This document shows, one piece after another, positions 13,958-14,421 of a stretch of DNA of 14,421 nucleotides; within the stretch, counting starts at the first letter, position 1, and the number at the start of each line of letters is the position of its first letter. Made by a program: the position numbers and the translations under genes. The stretch is from Acidobacteria bacterium UBA6911 (lineage in GTDB: Bacteria; Acidobacteriota; UBA6911). The notes below the pieces were generated by a model that had not been told where the DNA came from, made no database searches, and saw only the letters and a program-made list of their open reading frames with translations. The stretch covers positions 221 to 14,641 of the forward strand of contig DKBB01000036.1 in NCBI GenBank assembly GCA_002451015.1. Reading direction: 5' to 3'.

Positions 13958-14421
13958 ATGAAAAAAGTAATCCTGCTTTCGGTTGGGCTGATGTTTCTGC
14001 TGGCCATGCCCCTGTCAGCAGCTGAACAGCCGAACATCGTGGTAATCTGGGGCGATGATGTCGGGTACTGGAATATCAGTGCCTACAACCAGGGCATGAT
14101 GGGTTATAAAACCCCTCATATCGACTCTATCGCAGAACAAGGCGCGCTTTTCACGGACTGGTATGCGCAGCAGAGCTGTACCGCAGGCCGGGCTGCGTTT
14201 ATCCTTGGCCAGCATCCTTTTCGTACCGGCCTGTTGACGATCGGGATGCCCGGATCCCCGCACGGCATTGCCGATACCATGCCGACGCTTGCCACTCTCC
14301 TGAAGCCCTACGGTTATACGAGCGGGCAATTCGGGAAGAACCACCTTGGCGACCGCGATGAACATCTACCGACCCGCCACGGTTTTGACGAGTTTTACGG
14401 CAACCTCTACCATCTCAATGC
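13958..14421 (+). CDS. Arylsulfatase (type I, formylglycine), N-terminal part; 3' end outside window
   Basis: The ATG at 13958 has AGGAG (13948-13952) five bases ahead, and the frame stays open to the window end, giving 154 residues. A signal peptide ([21 protein letters not shown], cleavage near 21-22) sends it to the periplasm. [17 protein letters not shown] gives metal ligands D33 and D34. [13 protein letters not shown] (73-85) holds the cysteine C74 that is oxidised to formylglycine, and R78; alanine replaces the usual proline of CxPxR, a known variant. [24 protein letters not shown] (126-149) supplies K127 and H129. This matches the common clade of bacterial arylsulfatases with SCTAGRAAF and [10 protein letters not shown] blocks. 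It hydrolyses sulfate esters; the natural ester is unknown. The activating formylglycine-generating enzyme is not in the window and could lie just to the right. The gene may be co-transcribed with the beta-barrel gene. Confidence 0.93.
   Translation, partial: MKKVILLSVGLMFLLAMPLSAAEQPNIVVIWGDDVGYWNISAYNQGMMGYKTPHIDSIAEQGALFTDWYAQQSCTAGRAAFILGQHPFRTGLLTIGMPGSPHGIADTMPTLATLLKPYGYTSGQFGKNHLGDRDEHLPTRHGFDEFYGNLYHLN

Noticed and set aside
14015..14365. Minus-strand frame at the right end, and 13350-13931 on the minus strand
   Set aside because: Both are antisense to well-supported genes (the sulfatase and the beta-barrel protein).
1..14421. CRISPR arrays, insertion sequences, prophage or toxin-antitoxin modules
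   Set aside because: I looked for regularly spaced repeats, transposase or integrase motifs and paired small genes with toxin folds, and found none.

Overview
The window looks like a chromosomal stretch of a Gram-negative bacterium. It has outer-membrane proteins, three lipobox lipoproteins and a periplasmic-type sulfatase. The best taxonomic hint is the left-edge gene. Its C-terminal part reads like the very large Oar-like TonB-dependent receptors that are heavily expanded in Acidobacteriota. I therefore lean towards Acidobacteriota or a relative, with moderate confidence. No rRNA, tRNA, CRISPR array, insertion sequence or prophage gene was seen.

Layout. (1) Bases 2-1138 (+) hold the 3' end of the receptor gene. 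A 10-bp hairpin and a strong two-way terminator (1261-1293) separate it from the convergent gene at 1320-1775. That gene (-) encodes a small lipoprotein with three six-cysteine repeats. (2) Bases 1976-4511 (-) form a likely operon: a UROD-superfamily methyltransferase-like protein, then the alpha and beta halves of a split thiamine-diphosphate decarboxylase of the sulfopyruvate/phosphonopyruvate type. The two halves overlap by one base. (3) Bases 4843-5817 (-) encode a lipoprotein with an internally duplicated SnoaL/NTF2-like domain, closed by a clear terminator. A 458-base divergent promoter region separates it from an SDR oxidoreductase at 6276-7106 (+). (4) An ankyrin-repeat lipoprotein lies at 7198-7788 (-). 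(5) Bases 8302-10455 (+) encode an unusual fusion of a DAACS-type symporter, one extra membrane helix and a periplasmic solute-binding domain of family 3. (6) Bases 10575-12164 (-) encode a soluble regulator-like protein: winged helix, TolB-like domain, then TPR repeats. (7) A rightward group follows: an 80-residue cytoplasmic protein, a 99-residue possibly exported protein, an outer-membrane beta-barrel protein, and the start of an arylsulfatase cut by the window edge.

The most interesting link is regulatory. A 16-base element built on the direct repeat GTTAC-N-GTTAC occurs upstream of both the transporter fusion and the regulator gene. It has the same orientation relative to each gene and 15 of 16 bases are identical. 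I infer that the regulator may control itself and the transporter. The sulfatase and beta-barrel genes start on the other side of the regulator promoter and may belong to the same uptake and degradation unit, but this is inference. The methyltransferase/decarboxylase cassette looks like a separate catabolic unit whose substrate cannot be read from the sequence.
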